From positions 2,356,001 through 2,420,000 of the forward strand of contig CAWCPR010000001.1 of NCBI GenBank assembly GCA_963797475.1: a stretch of DNA of 64,000 bases. The letters run 5' to 3'. The notes beneath the pieces are model-generated. The model made no database searches. It was not told where the DNA came from and saw nothing but the letters and a program-made list of their open reading frames with translations. Below, one piece after another: positions 24,432 to 33,814 of the stretch; positions within the stretch are counted from its first letter, which is position 1, and each line of letters opens with the position of its first letter. Both the position numbers and the translations under genes were made by a program. This DNA is from CAWCPR01 sp963797475. Its GTDB lineage: Bacteria; Chloroflexota; Anaerolineae; Anaerolineales; UBA4823.

Positions 24432-25868
24432 ATGGAAAACAACTATCGCATCGAACGCGATTCACTAGGGGAGCTTCAAGTCCCGGCGGCTGCCCTGTAC
24501 GGGGCGCAAACGCAGCGCGCCGTGCAGAATTTTCCCATCTCTGGCCTGCATCCCTGGCGGGCTTTCATCTGGTCCATAGCGATGATCAAACGCGCCGCCG
24601 CAGAAGTCAACCGCGACCTGGGGCTGCTGGACGAGGAGCGCGCTGCCGCGATCGTCCAGGCCGCCCAGGAAGTGATCGAAGGGCGCTGGGACGACCAGTT
24701 TGTCGTCGATCCCTTCCAGGCCGGGGCAGGCACCAGCCACAATATGAACGCCAACGAAGTGATCGCCAACCGGGCCACGCAAATCCTGGGAGGGAAAGCG
24801 GGCGAATACCGCGTCCATCCCAACGACCACGTCAACATGGCCCAATCCACCAATGACACCATTCCCACCGCCATCCGCCTGGGGGTCCTGTGGCGTCTGG
24901 ACGAGCTGCTGGCGGCTGTAAACGACCTGGCGCAGGCGCTGCAGGACAAAGCCGAGGCGTTCGACGGCATCGTCAAATCGGGTCGCACCCACTTGCAGGA
25001 CGCCGTTCCTGTGCGCCTGGGGCAGGAGTTCAGCGGCTATGCCAAAGCGGTGCGCCGCGACGGCGAGCGCATCCACCGGTCGGCAGAGGGCCTGCGTCGC
25101 CTGGGGATCGGCGGCACAGCGACCGGCACCGGCTTGAACGCCCACCCGGAATATCACGCCCGCATGGTCAGGCGCCTTTCCGAGCTGACCGGCCTGCAGC
25201 TCCTCCCCTCCGACAACCTGTTCGAAAGCATGCAGTCCCAGGCAGACGCGGCCGATTTTTCCGCCTCCATGCGCACCCTGGCAGTCACGCTGACGCGCAT
25301 CGCAAACGACTTCCGCCTGCTTGCCTCCGGCCCGGCCACAGGCCTGGATGAGATCCTGCTGCCAGCAGTGCAGCCCGGCTCCAGCATCATGCCGGGCAAG
25401 GTCAACCCGGTCATGGCCGAGATGTTGAATATGGCCATGTTCCACGTGCAAGGCTGCGACCTGACCGTCTCGCTGGCTTCCCAGGCCGGGCAGTTAGAGC
25501 TGAACGTGATGATGCCCATCATCGCCCACAACCTGTTCGAGATGATGCAGGTCGCGATTGGCGCTATGACCGCTTTTCGGGAAAAACTGGTGCTTGGATT
25601 GCAGGCGAACGCGGAGAAGGCGGAAGGCTGGCTCGAGAAGAACGCCATCGTGATCACCGCCCTCAACCCGGTCATCGGCTATGCCGCCGGCGCGAAGCTG
25701 GTCAAGGAGGCCCTGGCGACCAACCGCACCGTACGCCAGGTCGCCATGGAGAAAGCAGCCGCCGGCGAGCTGCGCCACCGGTCGGAAGAGCGCCTGGTGA
25801 CGGCTGAGGAGATTGCCGCCGCCCTGAGTGACATGCGCCGCCTGACGCAGGGCGGCATCCTGGGCTAA
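24432..25868 (+). CDS. Aspartate ammonia-lyase/fumarase superfamily enzyme
   Basis: Class II fumarase/aspartase fold of ~478 aa with the signature GSSIMPGKVNPVM and the substrate-binding regions GAGTSHNMNANEV, HPNDHVNMAQSTND and SGRTHLQDAVPV. The AGTS (rather than SGTQ) and HPNDHVN variants resemble aspartases more than fumarases, but no experiment-proof residue decides, so fumarate hydratase is the alternative. Start ATG at 24432 behind AGGAGGG. It reversibly makes fumarate, from aspartate or malate. It is divergent from hutI and convergent with the SDR gene. Confidence 0.88.
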   Translation: MENNYRIERDSLGELQVPAAALYGAQTQRAVQNFPISGLHPWRAFIWSIAMIKRAAAEVNRDLGLLDEERAAAIVQAAQEVIEGRWDDQFVVDPFQAGAGTSHNMNANEVIANRATQILGGKAGEYRVHPNDHVNMAQSTNDTIPTAIRLGVLWRLDELLAAVNDLAQALQDKAEAFDGIVKSGRTHLQDAVPVRLGQEFSGYAKAVRRDGERIHRSAEGLRRLGIGGTATGTGLNAHPEYHARMVRRLSELTGLQLLPSDNLFESMQSQADAADFSASMRTLAVTLTRIANDFRLLASGPATGLDEILLPAVQPGSSIMPGKVNPVMAEMLNMAMFHVQGCDLTVSLASQAGQLELNVMMPIIAHNLFEMMQVAIGAMTAFREKLVLGLQANAEKAEGWLEKNAIVITALNPVIGYAAGAKLVKEALATNRTVRQVAMEKAAAGELRHRSEERLVTAEEIAAALSDMRRLTQGGILG

Positions 25869-25884
25869 TAAGGCCCGTCGATCC

Positions 25885-26694
25885 TCACTCACTCGACCAG
25901 GCTGTGCGGAAGTCGGGGTACAGGGTCAGCCCGCCGTCGACGAAAATCGTCTGCCCGGTGATATAGGCGGCGTCATCTGAAGCCAGGAAAGCCGTCACCC
26001 CCGCCATCTCCTCAGAGGTGCCGGCGCGCCCCATGGGGATGTGCATCTCCACCATCGCCCGCTTCTCGGGATCGTCCACCCAGGCCCGGTTGATCGGGGT
26101 AACTGTCGCCCCCGGACCAATTCCATTCACCCGGATACCCCGCCCGGCGTACTCCAACGCCAGCGTGCGGGTCAGGTTTTGCATGCCGCCCTTGCTCACC
26201 GAGTAGCCGATGAAACGCGGCTTGGGGATCTCCTGGTGCACCGACGAGATATTGATAATCACGCCCGGCTTGTTCGCCGCCAGCATCTGCTTGATGGCTT
26301 CACGGGCGCAGATGTAAGAACCGCGCAGGTTGGTCGCCAGGACCCGGTCGAATGCCTCGATGGGGATCTCATGCGAGTTGCCCGGGATCTGGAACCCGGC
26401 ATTGTTGACGAGAATATCCAGCGGCCCCATTTCTTGCATCACGGCGTCGAACATCGCCAGGATGTCCTCCTCCTTCGAGACATCCGCCCGCACCGGGATG
26501 TGCTTTACACCCGTCTTTTCCATCTCGCCTTCGTAATCGTGGAACAGGGCATGAGTCTTCTCGGCGTCTTCCACATTCGAGCGATAATTGATGGCCACAT
26601 TGCAGCCCTCTTTGGCAAAGCGCACTGCAATCGCCTGCCCGATCCCGGATGTGCCACCGGTCACCAACACGTTTTTACCCTTTAAGCCGTTCAT
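25885..26694 (-). CDS. SDR oxidoreductase, glucose 1-dehydrogenase-like
   Basis: Classical short-chain dehydrogenase: cofactor loop TGGTSGIG near residue 12, NNAG, catalytic Ser in NISSVH, and YSVSK for the Tyr/Lys pair; the C-terminus YITGQTIFVDGGLTLYP is typical of glucose 1-dehydrogenase-like members. Substrate remains a guess. A strong GAGGAG site precedes the ATG. It is downstream of the GH63-like gene on the same strand, and a link to sugar metabolism is plausible. Confidence 0.88.
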   Translation of the reverse strand: MNGLKGKNVLVTGGTSGIGQAIAVRFAKEGCNVAINYRSNVEDAEKTHALFHDYEGEMEKTGVKHIPVRADVSKEEDILAMFDAVMQEMGPLDILVNNAGFQIPGNSHEIPIEAFDRVLATNLRGSYICAREAIKQMLAANKPGVIINISSVHQEIPKPRFIGYSVSKGGMQNLTRTLALEYAGRGIRVNGIGPGATVTPINRAWVDDPEKRAMVEMHIPMGRAGTSEEMAGVTAFLASDDAAYITGQTIFVDGGLTLYPDFRTAWSSE

Positions 26695-26787
26695 GATAAT
26701 CTCCTCAAGATTTTGCTATTTACCAATTTTCATGCAAACAAGATAATGTCCATTAAAACACCCACCGGCGCGCTCAAGCCGGACAGG

Positions 26788-29469
26788 TCAGGCGGCATCC
26801 AGGCGCTCGTCGCGTTCAGCCAGGCCCATGCCCTTCAGCTCCGCGACCAGTTGAGCCGCCAGGGCGGTCCAACCCGTCTGGTGGCTGGCGCCTACGCCGG
26901 CGCCGTTGTCGCCGTGAAAGTACTCGTAGAAGAGCAGGTAGTCGCGCCAGTGCGGGTCATTTTGGAAGATCTGCTCCGCGCCGAAAACGGGCCGCCGGCC
27001 GGCCGAGTCCCGCTGGAAAATACTCACCAGCCGCCTTGAAAGCTCGTCCGCAGCCTGGTCCAGGGTGCGCATTTGCCCTGAGCCGCGCGGCATCTCCACC
27101 CGCAGGCTGTCGGCGTAGTGGTGCCCGAATTTGCGCAGCGAGTCGATCAGCAGGTAATTGACCGGGAACCAGATTGGCCCGCGCCAGTTCGAATTGCCCC
27201 CGAACAGCCCGCTGGTCGACTCGGCCGGCTCGTAATCCACGCGGTGCTCCTGCCCGTCTACATTGAACGTGTACGGGTGCTCGGCGTGATAGCGGGAGAT
27301 CGCCCGCAGGCCATAGTCCGAAAGGAACTCGTCCGGGTCGCAAACCCGCTCCAGGATACGCTCCAGCTTATCGCGTCCGACGACGGCAAGCTGGTAGTGC
27401 CCGTGGGCGCCCATTTCAGTCAGGGAGGCCACGTTCTTCACCAGCCAGGGGCGGTACTTCAAGAACCACTCCAGGCGGCCCTTGAACTTGGGCAAGGCAT
27501 CCAACATCTCCGGCTCCAGCGACTCCACGGCGAAGAGCGGGATCAGCCCGACGAACGAGCGCACTTTCAGCGGGATATACTCGCCATCCGGGGTGTGCAG
27601 GCCGTCATAAAAGAAGCCATCTTCTTCGTTCCAGAGACTCGCGCTTTGATCGCCCAGGTTATAAAAGGCGTTTGCGATGTAGATAAAGTGCTCGAAGAAC
27701 TTGGTAGCCACATCCTCGTAGCTGGAGTTGTACCTGGCCAGCTCCAGGGAGATTGCCAGCATGTTGAGGCAGTACATTGCCATCCAGGCCGTGCCATCCG
27801 CCTGATCCAGGTAACCGCCGGTAGGCAGCGACTTGCTGCGGTCGAACACGCCAATGTTGTCCAGCCCCAAAAATCCGCCCTGAAAGATGTTCTTCCCATC
27901 CTGGTCTTTGCGATTGACCCACCAGGTGAAGTTGAGCAGCAGCTTATGGAAAATCCGCTCCAGGAAAGAGACGTCCGCCTGGCCCGTCGCGATCTGGTCG
28001 ATCTGGTAAACCTTAAGGGCCGCCCAGGCATGCACCGGCGGGTTCACATCGCCGTACGCCCACTCATAGGCAGGAAGCTGCCCGTTGGGGTGCATGTACC
28101 ATTCACGCAGGAGCAGGACCAACTGGCTTTTGGCCCAATCCGGGTCGACCATCGCCAGCGGGACCATATGAAAGGCCAGGTCCCAGGCGGCGTACCAGGG
28201 GTATTCCCATTTATCCGGCATGGAAAGCACCTCCAGGTTGTCGAGGTGGCCCCACTCATGGTTACGGCCGCGGCGGCGACCGGCGGGCGGGGCCGGCTGG
28301 GCCGGGTCGCCTTTGAGCCACAGCTCCACGTTGTAGTGGTAGAACTGCTTGCTCCACAGCAGGCCCGCCAGCGCCTGGCGCTGGATCTGGCGCTCCTCCT
28401 CGCTCAGCCCGGCCGGGTGCAGGCGTTTGTAAAACTCACCGGCTTCTTCAATGCGGCTGGCGAAGGTGGCGTCGAAATCGGCGAAAGGCTCGTCCAGCTC
28501 GGATGGCGTGAAGCGCAGCCGGACGGTTAAGGATTCGCCGGGAGCCAGGCTGGCCTGAAAATGGGCGGCGGCCTTGGTGCCGGTCTGGGCCGGGTTAACC
28601 CGCTCGGCTCGCCCATTCACGACCGCCTCGTTAATGCCATCCTTGACATAGGCGCTGCCGTTCGAACCGCCAAAGATGCGCTCGTAGTTGGTGTCGTTCT
28701 CCGTAAAAAGCCAGGGGACATCGCCGTCCACATAGAAGTAGCGTTGGCCCAGGTGCTCATGCTCCACAGAAACCTTGCGCCCATCCACGAGACGCAAGCC
28801 CGGACGCTCGGCGTCATGTCCCCAGGACCAGGTGTTGCGAAACCAGATGTGCGGCAGGATGTGCACGGGCGCGGCCTGCGGGCCGCGATTGACGGCGGTG
28901 ATGCGCAGCAGCAGATCCTCGGGCGAAGCCTTGGCCCACTCGATAAAAACGTCGAAGTAACGGCCTTCGGCGAAAGCTTCAGTCAAGGCATCCACCAGCT
29001 CGAATTCCGGCGCTCGCCGGTCCCGGCTGCGGTTCTCTTCGACCAGTTGGTCGTAGGGGAAAACGACCTGCGGGTATTTGTAGAGCATCTTCATATAAGA
29101 GTGGGTGGGCGTGTTGTCCAGGTAAAAATAATACTCTTTGACGTCTTCCCCATGGTTGCCCTGCGAGCCGGACAACCCGAAAAGGCGCTCTTTAAGGATA
29201 GGGTCCTGCTCGTTCCAGAGAGCGACCGCCAGGCACACATTCTGGTAGGTATTGCTCACCCCGCCCAGCCCATCTTCGTTCCAACGGTAAGCGCGCGAGC
29301 GGGCGTGATCGTGGGGGAAATAATCCCAGGCGCTGCCGCCCGGGCTGTAATCTTCGCGCACGGTGCCCCAGGCCCGCTCGCTCAAATAAGGGCCCCACTT
29401 GCGCCAATCCGCCTCTCCAGCCTGGGCTTGCGCCAGGCGTCCATGCTCCAGGGTGTCTCTTTCGTACAT
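26788..29469 (-). CDS. Large GH63-like glycoside hydrolase (MGH1-type)
   Basis: 893 aa. The N-terminal ~350 residues are beta-rich and the C-terminal ~500 residues form an (alpha/alpha)6-type catalytic domain (WDLAFHMVPLAMVDPDWA, GPIWFPVNYLLIDSLRKFG). The layout matches GH63-type glucosidases and mannosylglycerate hydrolases. No signal peptide, so presumably intracellular. A GAGGAGAG ribosome site lies before the ATG. Substrate is not deducible; an alpha-linked sugar or a compatible solute is a reasonable guess. Confidence 0.82.
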   Translation of the reverse strand: MYERDTLEHGRLAQAQAGEADWRKWGPYLSERAWGTVREDYSPGGSAWDYFPHDHARSRAYRWNEDGLGGVSNTYQNVCLAVALWNEQDPILKERLFGLSGSQGNHGEDVKEYYFYLDNTPTHSYMKMLYKYPQVVFPYDQLVEENRSRDRRAPEFELVDALTEAFAEGRYFDVFIEWAKASPEDLLLRITAVNRGPQAAPVHILPHIWFRNTWSWGHDAERPGLRLVDGRKVSVEHEHLGQRYFYVDGDVPWLFTENDTNYERIFGGSNGSAYVKDGINEAVVNGRAERVNPAQTGTKAAAHFQASLAPGESLTVRLRFTPSELDEPFADFDATFASRIEEAGEFYKRLHPAGLSEEERQIQRQALAGLLWSKQFYHYNVELWLKGDPAQPAPPAGRRRGRNHEWGHLDNLEVLSMPDKWEYPWYAAWDLAFHMVPLAMVDPDWAKSQLVLLLREWYMHPNGQLPAYEWAYGDVNPPVHAWAALKVYQIDQIATGQADVSFLERIFHKLLLNFTWWVNRKDQDGKNIFQGGFLGLDNIGVFDRSKSLPTGGYLDQADGTAWMAMYCLNMLAISLELARYNSSYEDVATKFFEHFIYIANAFYNLGDQSASLWNEEDGFFYDGLHTPDGEYIPLKVRSFVGLIPLFAVESLEPEMLDALPKFKGRLEWFLKYRPWLVKNVASLTEMGAHGHYQLAVVGRDKLERILERVCDPDEFLSDYGLRAISRYHAEHPYTFNVDGQEHRVDYEPAESTSGLFGGNSNWRGPIWFPVNYLLIDSLRKFGHHYADSLRVEMPRGSGQMRTLDQAADELSRRLVSIFQRDSAGRRPVFGAEQIFQNDPHWRDYLLFYEYFHGDNGAGVGASHQTGWTALAAQLVAELKGMGLAERDERLDAA

Positions 29470-29616
29470 CGGCCTCTCTCCTCAATAAAGAGCGATATAA
29501 TCACTCGTAATTATCCATTTAGTCTCGATTTGCAGAAAACCGTTACACCTGAAATCAAATCGATTTCTTCCTTATATGATGAATCTCTATTCATCCTTAC
29601 GCGTGGTGCGCCACAA

Positions 29617-29683
29617 GCGCCCAACACTATTTTGATGAATATCTGAAATCGTGTTGCATGGCCCGCAAAGCGCGCCCAACACT
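29617..29683 (+). repeat. Direct repeats upstream of the ECF sigma gene
   Basis: GCGCCCAACACT occurs at 29617-29628 and again at 29672-29683, each followed by an AT-rich tail (ATTTTGATG and TATTACGGG). GTGTTG between them (29651-29656) is the inverse of CAACAC. The AAC core resembles ECF -35 elements, so these may be self-regulated promoters or operator copies for the sigma factor gene. Confidence 0.45.
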
Positions 29684-29722
29684 TATTACGGGGAATTTCA
29701 GAACTTTTCAGGAGCCAGGCGT

Positions 29723-30379
29723 ATGGCCTCAAGGATTGCCGAAGAGGATGCGAGCTTCGTCGCCGACCTGCGCAGCGGCGACGAGAACGCTTTCGTTTCT
29801 CTGGTGGAACAACACCACAGCACTATGCTGCGCGTGTGCCAGGTGTATGTCGCCGACCCGGCTGTTGCTGAAGAAGTTGTGCAGGACACCTGGCTGGATA
29901 TGCTGCAAGGGCTGAAACGCTTCGAAGGGCGCAGCTCGCTTAAGACCTGGTTATTCAGTATCCTGGCCAACAACGCCCGCTCGCGCGGCAAGCGTGAAAG
30001 CCGCAGCGTACCCTTCTCCTCGATGGAGGACCCGGCCCTGGAAGAGGATGAACCGGCTGTCAGCCCGGACCGCTTCCTGCCTGCCGGTCACCGTTGGGCT
30101 GGCGATTGGGCCGAAAAACCGCAGCCCTGGGGGCGCAGCATCGAGGAGCAAACCCTCTCCAGGGAGATGCTGGCCTGCATCCGCACAGCCATCGAGCGGC
30201 TGCCCGAGAACCAGCGCCTGGTGATCGGCATGCGAGACGTTGAAGGCTGGGATTCGGAAGAAGTCTGTAACGTTTTGGGACTAACCGAGACTAATCAGCG
30301 GGTGCTTCTCCACCGTGCCCGCTCGAAAGTGCGGCGGGCTCTGGAATTGTTTTACGACGAAAAAATGGATGCCGCATGA
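29723..30379 (+). CDS. ECF-type RNA polymerase sigma factor
   Basis: 218 aa. Region 2 is recognisable (ENAFVSLVEQHHSTMLRVCQ, EEVVQDTWLDMLQGL) and region 4 is a clear HTH (LPENQRLVIGMRDVEGWDSEEVCNVLGL). Between them is an unusually long acidic/proline linker. The ATG at 29723 has AGGAG upstream. Its stop overlaps the anti-sigma ATG (ATGA), which is the typical pairing. Confidence 0.9.
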   Translation: MASRIAEEDASFVADLRSGDENAFVSLVEQHHSTMLRVCQVYVADPAVAEEVVQDTWLDMLQGLKRFEGRSSLKTWLFSILANNARSRGKRESRSVPFSSMEDPALEEDEPAVSPDRFLPAGHRWAGDWAEKPQPWGRSIEEQTLSREMLACIRTAIERLPENQRLVIGMRDVEGWDSEEVCNVLGLTETNQRVLLHRARSKVRRALELFYDEKMDAA

Positions 30380-30633
30380 CTGCCAGCAATAACCTGACCT
30401 GCAAGGAAGTTGTCGAGATCATTACCGAATACCTGGAGGGCAGCATGCCCGCCAAAGAACGCCTCCGTTTCGAGGCCCATCTGCAGACCTGTAGCGGCTG
30501 CCAGACTTACCTGGAACAGATGCGCCAGACCATCCAGGCGCTTGGCCGGATAACGGACGACCCAATTCCCCCTGAGACGCAAAAAAGCCTGCTGGAAGCC
30601 TTCCAGGATTGGAAGACCACCCGCGAGCGCTGA
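30376..30633 (+). CDS. Zinc-finger anti-sigma factor
   Basis: 85 aa. The motif HLQTCSGCQTYLEQM gives the HxxxCxxC of zinc-binding anti-sigma domains. It has no membrane segment, so it is a soluble anti-sigma factor that probably holds the preceding sigma factor and releases it on a redox or zinc-linked cue. Translationally coupled by four bases. Confidence 0.88.
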   Translation: MTASNNLTCKEVVEIITEYLEGSMPAKERLRFEAHLQTCSGCQTYLEQMRQTIQALGRITDDPIPPETQKSLLEAFQDWKTTRER

Positions 30634-30664
30634 CAATAAGCGAATATAAAACGCCTGGGTTGCT

Positions 30665-31513
30665 TTATAGCAGGGCCAGCAAGCTGGTATAGATCGCCTG
30701 GCAGCTCTGTTCCACGAATGCGACCGGATCGGCCTGGGCGGCGATCACTTCATAGGGCAATACCGCCCCGGTCCAGCCCTGCGTGTGCCAGCGCGTTCCT
30801 TCCGGCATCGCCGGCGGATCGTAATGCTCCGGATAGGGGTAAGCATAAGCATACAGGTAGGGCTGTTCCAGGCCCTCGCTGAACGGGGCGTAGCCAAAGT
30901 TGAAATGCGGCTGGCTCTCATCGATCTCGGTTCCCACGAACCACAGAGTGGAGAGGTCGAAATGTTCGGGCCAGACCACCAGGGGCGTCATTGTGCCGAG
31001 CAACTGGGCCCGAAAGCGGGCGATGGCGGTAAAGATCGCCTGCAAGCTGTCCAGGTAATCCTGGGAAGTCTGTGAGTTGATCCGAACAGGCGTCTCATCC
31101 CACAACGCTTCACGCTTAGGCGGGCGGTAGCGCCCGCCCCGGAAAGCAATGCCTTCGCTTACCCTCCCAGCAAGATCATCTCCTGCCGGCAGGGCGCCAG
31201 CCAGCTCGCCGGCTGCCAGCAATCCGAACAGGCCGTTGAAGACCTGCGCCTGGGAGCTGCCGTTCAATGGGAAGTCGACCACTGCCCCGCCGGCTGGCGA
31301 ATACACCAGGCTGCCTGTCGTAAAGTCGAGCACCACCCGCCCGCCGCCTGGCAGCGCATCCGCGGCCAGGCCATTTGGCAGGAGCCGCAGCCCGAGCTCC
31401 AGATACGCCGGCTTAGGCGGTTGTGTCAGGCGCTGGAGCGCGCCTAAAAGCAGCGCGCCGCGATGAAGTCCGAAAGCGGTCTCGGTCCAATTTTCTAATT
31501 TAGGAAATGTCAT
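30665..31513 (-). CDS. DUF5996-like protein of unknown function
   Basis: 282 aa, globular, no signal peptide or membrane segment. It resembles the DUF5996 family by overall pattern (N-terminal WTETAFGLHRGALLLGALQRL, then an aspartate/proline-rich core including WPEHFDLSTLWF). No catalytic motif is recognised. The start is an ATG in a plain context. It is convergent with the anti-sigma gene. Confidence 0.5.
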   Translation of the reverse strand: MTFPKLENWTETAFGLHRGALLLGALQRLTQPPKPAYLELGLRLLPNGLAADALPGGGRVVLDFTTGSLVYSPAGGAVVDFPLNGSSQAQVFNGLFGLLAAGELAGALPAGDDLAGRVSEGIAFRGGRYRPPKREALWDETPVRINSQTSQDYLDSLQAIFTAIARFRAQLLGTMTPLVVWPEHFDLSTLWFVGTEIDESQPHFNFGYAPFSEGLEQPYLYAYAYPYPEHYDPPAMPEGTRWHTQGWTGAVLPYEVIAAQADPVAFVEQSCQAIYTSLLALL

Positions 31514-31572
31514 CTGGTTACCTCAAATTTTCCAATCTTTCCCCACATCAGGATGAAATCCAACAAACAATT

Positions 31573-32280
31573 TCAAAAACGCCGGCCAAAAGCCGGGATG
31601 ATCGCGCCGCTGATGATGTTTGCAGCCTCTGAGCACAGGAACAGCACCACCTGGGCGATCGAATCGGGCGTCACCCCACGGGTGGGGTCGGCCTGCACCT
31701 CCGCCGCCGAAACCAAGGCAGCCGGCAGGATGGCGTTGACCTGGATGCCCAGTTGTTTGTAATCGGCCGACATGCTCTCGGTCAGGCGCACCACGGCGCT
31801 TTTGGCGGCGCTATAGAGCGCATCGTTGGCCTGCCCGGCCAGGGCCGAGCGCGAACCGATATTTACAATCTTACCGCGACCTTGCTGCAGCATGGCAGGG
31901 ATCACGGCCCGGCTGGCAATGAACACGCTGCGGGCGTTCAGGTTAAACAGAAAATCCCAATTCTCCAGCGGGGTCTCGTGTAAGGGAGTCCCGCCCCGGT
32001 AGCCCCCTACAGTGTTCACCAGCACGTCCACCCGTCCAAACCTACCCAAGGCTGCCTGCACCAGCTTTTCCATATCCTCGGGGTTGGTCACATCCACCCC
32101 ATCCGCCAGGATGTGATCCGCAGAGTTAGCCAGGTCGGGGAAAAGCTCCTGGGCGCGGCCAGTGCTGCGGTCGGGAGCGACGAGATGGGCCCCGGCCGCG
32201 TGGAAAGCGCGCGTCACTGTGCTGCCCAGGTTGCCGGTCGCCCCGGTAACGATCACCACCTGATCGCTGAAATCGTACAT
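31573..32280 (-). CDS. SDR family oxidoreductase
   Basis: NAD(P)-dependent short-chain dehydrogenase of ~235 aa with TGATGNLG as cofactor loop, NTVGG, and YSAAKSA as the catalytic YxxxK. The start at 32280 is chosen because AAGGAGGT lies eight bases upstream; an ATG at 32298 would put that site inside the gene. Substrate unknown. Confidence 0.85.
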   Translation of the reverse strand: MYDFSDQVVIVTGATGNLGSTVTRAFHAAGAHLVAPDRSTGRAQELFPDLANSADHILADGVDVTNPEDMEKLVQAALGRFGRVDVLVNTVGGYRGGTPLHETPLENWDFLFNLNARSVFIASRAVIPAMLQQGRGKIVNIGSRSALAGQANDALYSAAKSAVVRLTESMSADYKQLGIQVNAILPAALVSAAEVQADPTRGVTPDSIAQVVLFLCSEAANIISGAIIPAFGRRF

Positions 32281-32532
32281 CGCTTCTACCTCCTTCATTC
32301 CATTGCTCTTGATGCCCGGCTGAATACATCCGTGCCTGTTAGACCGGAGAATTTCGTCTAAATGAGCCCTGTTCTTTTAGTCTCGCAGCCGGCCAGATCG
32401 TTACAAGGAATTTTGGGGAATTGAAATATGGTATTTCCATCAGCTGGAGATTTATTAAAGAATCTGTGTGGCAATCCGGGGATTCGGCTTTACTGCGCAA
32501 CCTTCGCGCTGAGGCGCTGGTTGCTTGAAAGA

Positions 32533-33753
32533 TCAAACCCGCGTACTGCTCGACACCAGCTCCATTAACTTCTCCACTTCCTCTTTCCAACCGTAAACGT
32601 AGCGCAGGTTCTCCTCCAGTTTTGCCGGGTTCTTTTCGTAGCCCTTGGCCAGCTCTGCCAGGTGATTGTAATAAGCGGCCAAACGGCTGAGCGGCAGCCC
32701 GGGGACCTGGGCGGATGCGCCGCCGGGCTGTAAGCTGGCCTCGAGCCGGGCCAGGTTATCCAGCCACTCCTCCACGGGCATGCCGGCGGTCTTCTTGAAA
32801 TCCCGGATGACCCACTGGCGCTCGAAAAGCGAGCGGCGCTTCCAATCCGAAGATTGTTCCAAAAGCGTCTTGCGGACTTGCCCGCATAACACCAGGGCCT
32901 GCGCCAGATTCCCGGCAGCAGGCGCAGAGCTTGTTTCTGGCTGCACTGCCTCGCTGGTCCAGCCGGCCGCTTTGAGCGCCTGGATGGAAGAGATCTCCTG
33001 CCCCTGAAATTGATTGGCCAACGCCACCGCAGCGGCGAACCCTGCCCCGGCTTCCTCAATGGAAAGCACCATGTTCTGATTCAGCTTAAAAAACGCATCC
33101 ACGCTCATGCCCATCCAAGGGGCCAGGCGCTCTACCGCTCGACTGGCGGTTTCGGTGGGCACCAGACCGGGGCCAATCGTGAAGGCGATCACGCCCGTCC
33201 CTTCCAATTCGGCGTCCAGCGTGTTGGCCAGATGCACCTGGGCCGCCTTGAAGGTTTCATAGCCGCCCAGAAAGGCCGTGCCGGTGGACGAGACGCAAGC
33301 GAACACCCCGTGGCGGCGAGCAATCATACCCGGCAAAAAGGCGCGCGCCATCAGCACCGGCCCGCGCAGGTTGACCCGGTAGCTGCGGTCCCATTCCTCG
33401 ACCGGCAGGTCTTTCACCATCCCCAGCACTGCGATGGTCGCATTGTTGATGACCGCGTCCACCTTGCCAAAGCGATCCAGCGCGGCGTTTGAAAGCGCCT
33501 GCACGCTGCTCTCGTCGCCCACATCGGTGCAAACGAAGAGAACATGCTGCGGGTCGAAGGCTGCGACCAGTTTTTCGGCTGCCTGAGCGCCGGTCTGCGG
33601 GTCGATCTCGGCGATCACCACGTTCGCGCCCAGCCAGAGCAGGGCGCGGGCAGCTTCATAGCCAATCCCACCGCCTGCGCCGGTGACGATCACCGTCTCA
33701 CCGCGCAGTGCATCCGGCGCGAAATTCAATCGAGCGATCAACAGCGAGTCCAT
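32533..33753 (-). CDS. SDR oxidoreductase with a long C-terminal extension
   Basis: Residues ~20-245 are a short-chain dehydrogenase domain (TGAGGGIG, NNATI, Ser in CVSSTG); the usual Tyr is in GGYETFKAAQ, giving YxxxK. A further ~165 residues (from about 240) have no recognised family: charged, helical, with several tryptophans (RQWVIRDFKKTAGMPVEEWL). Start ATG at 33753 with GGAG nearby. Not co-directional with a clear partner other than the ABC ATPase upstream. Confidence 0.75.
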   Translation of the reverse strand: MDSLLIARLNFAPDALRGETVIVTGAGGGIGYEAARALLWLGANVVIAEIDPQTGAQAAEKLVAAFDPQHVLFVCTDVGDESSVQALSNAALDRFGKVDAVINNATIAVLGMVKDLPVEEWDRSYRVNLRGPVLMARAFLPGMIARRHGVFACVSSTGTAFLGGYETFKAAQVHLANTLDAELEGTGVIAFTIGPGLVPTETASRAVERLAPWMGMSVDAFFKLNQNMVLSIEEAGAGFAAAVALANQFQGQEISSIQALKAAGWTSEAVQPETSSAPAAGNLAQALVLCGQVRKTLLEQSSDWKRRSLFERQWVIRDFKKTAGMPVEEWLDNLARLEASLQPGGASAQVPGLPLSRLAAYYNHLAELAKGYEKNPAKLEENLRYVYGWKEEVEKLMELVSSSTRV

Positions 33754-33814
33754 TGGATACTCCAATCCTTGCACCCTATTCTGTCACCCAAGTGGTAGAG
33801 AATCCGCAGCGCGC

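Noticed and set aside
24432..25868. Firm naming as fumarase (fumC) or aspartase (aspA)
   Set aside because: The AGTS and HPNDHVN motifs lean to aspartase, but the residues seen do not separate the two activities with certainty.
27118..28530. Long plus-strand open frame opposite the GH63-like gene
   Set aside because: It is antisense to a gene with clear domain matches and shows no recognisable domain; a shadow of GC-rich codon structure.
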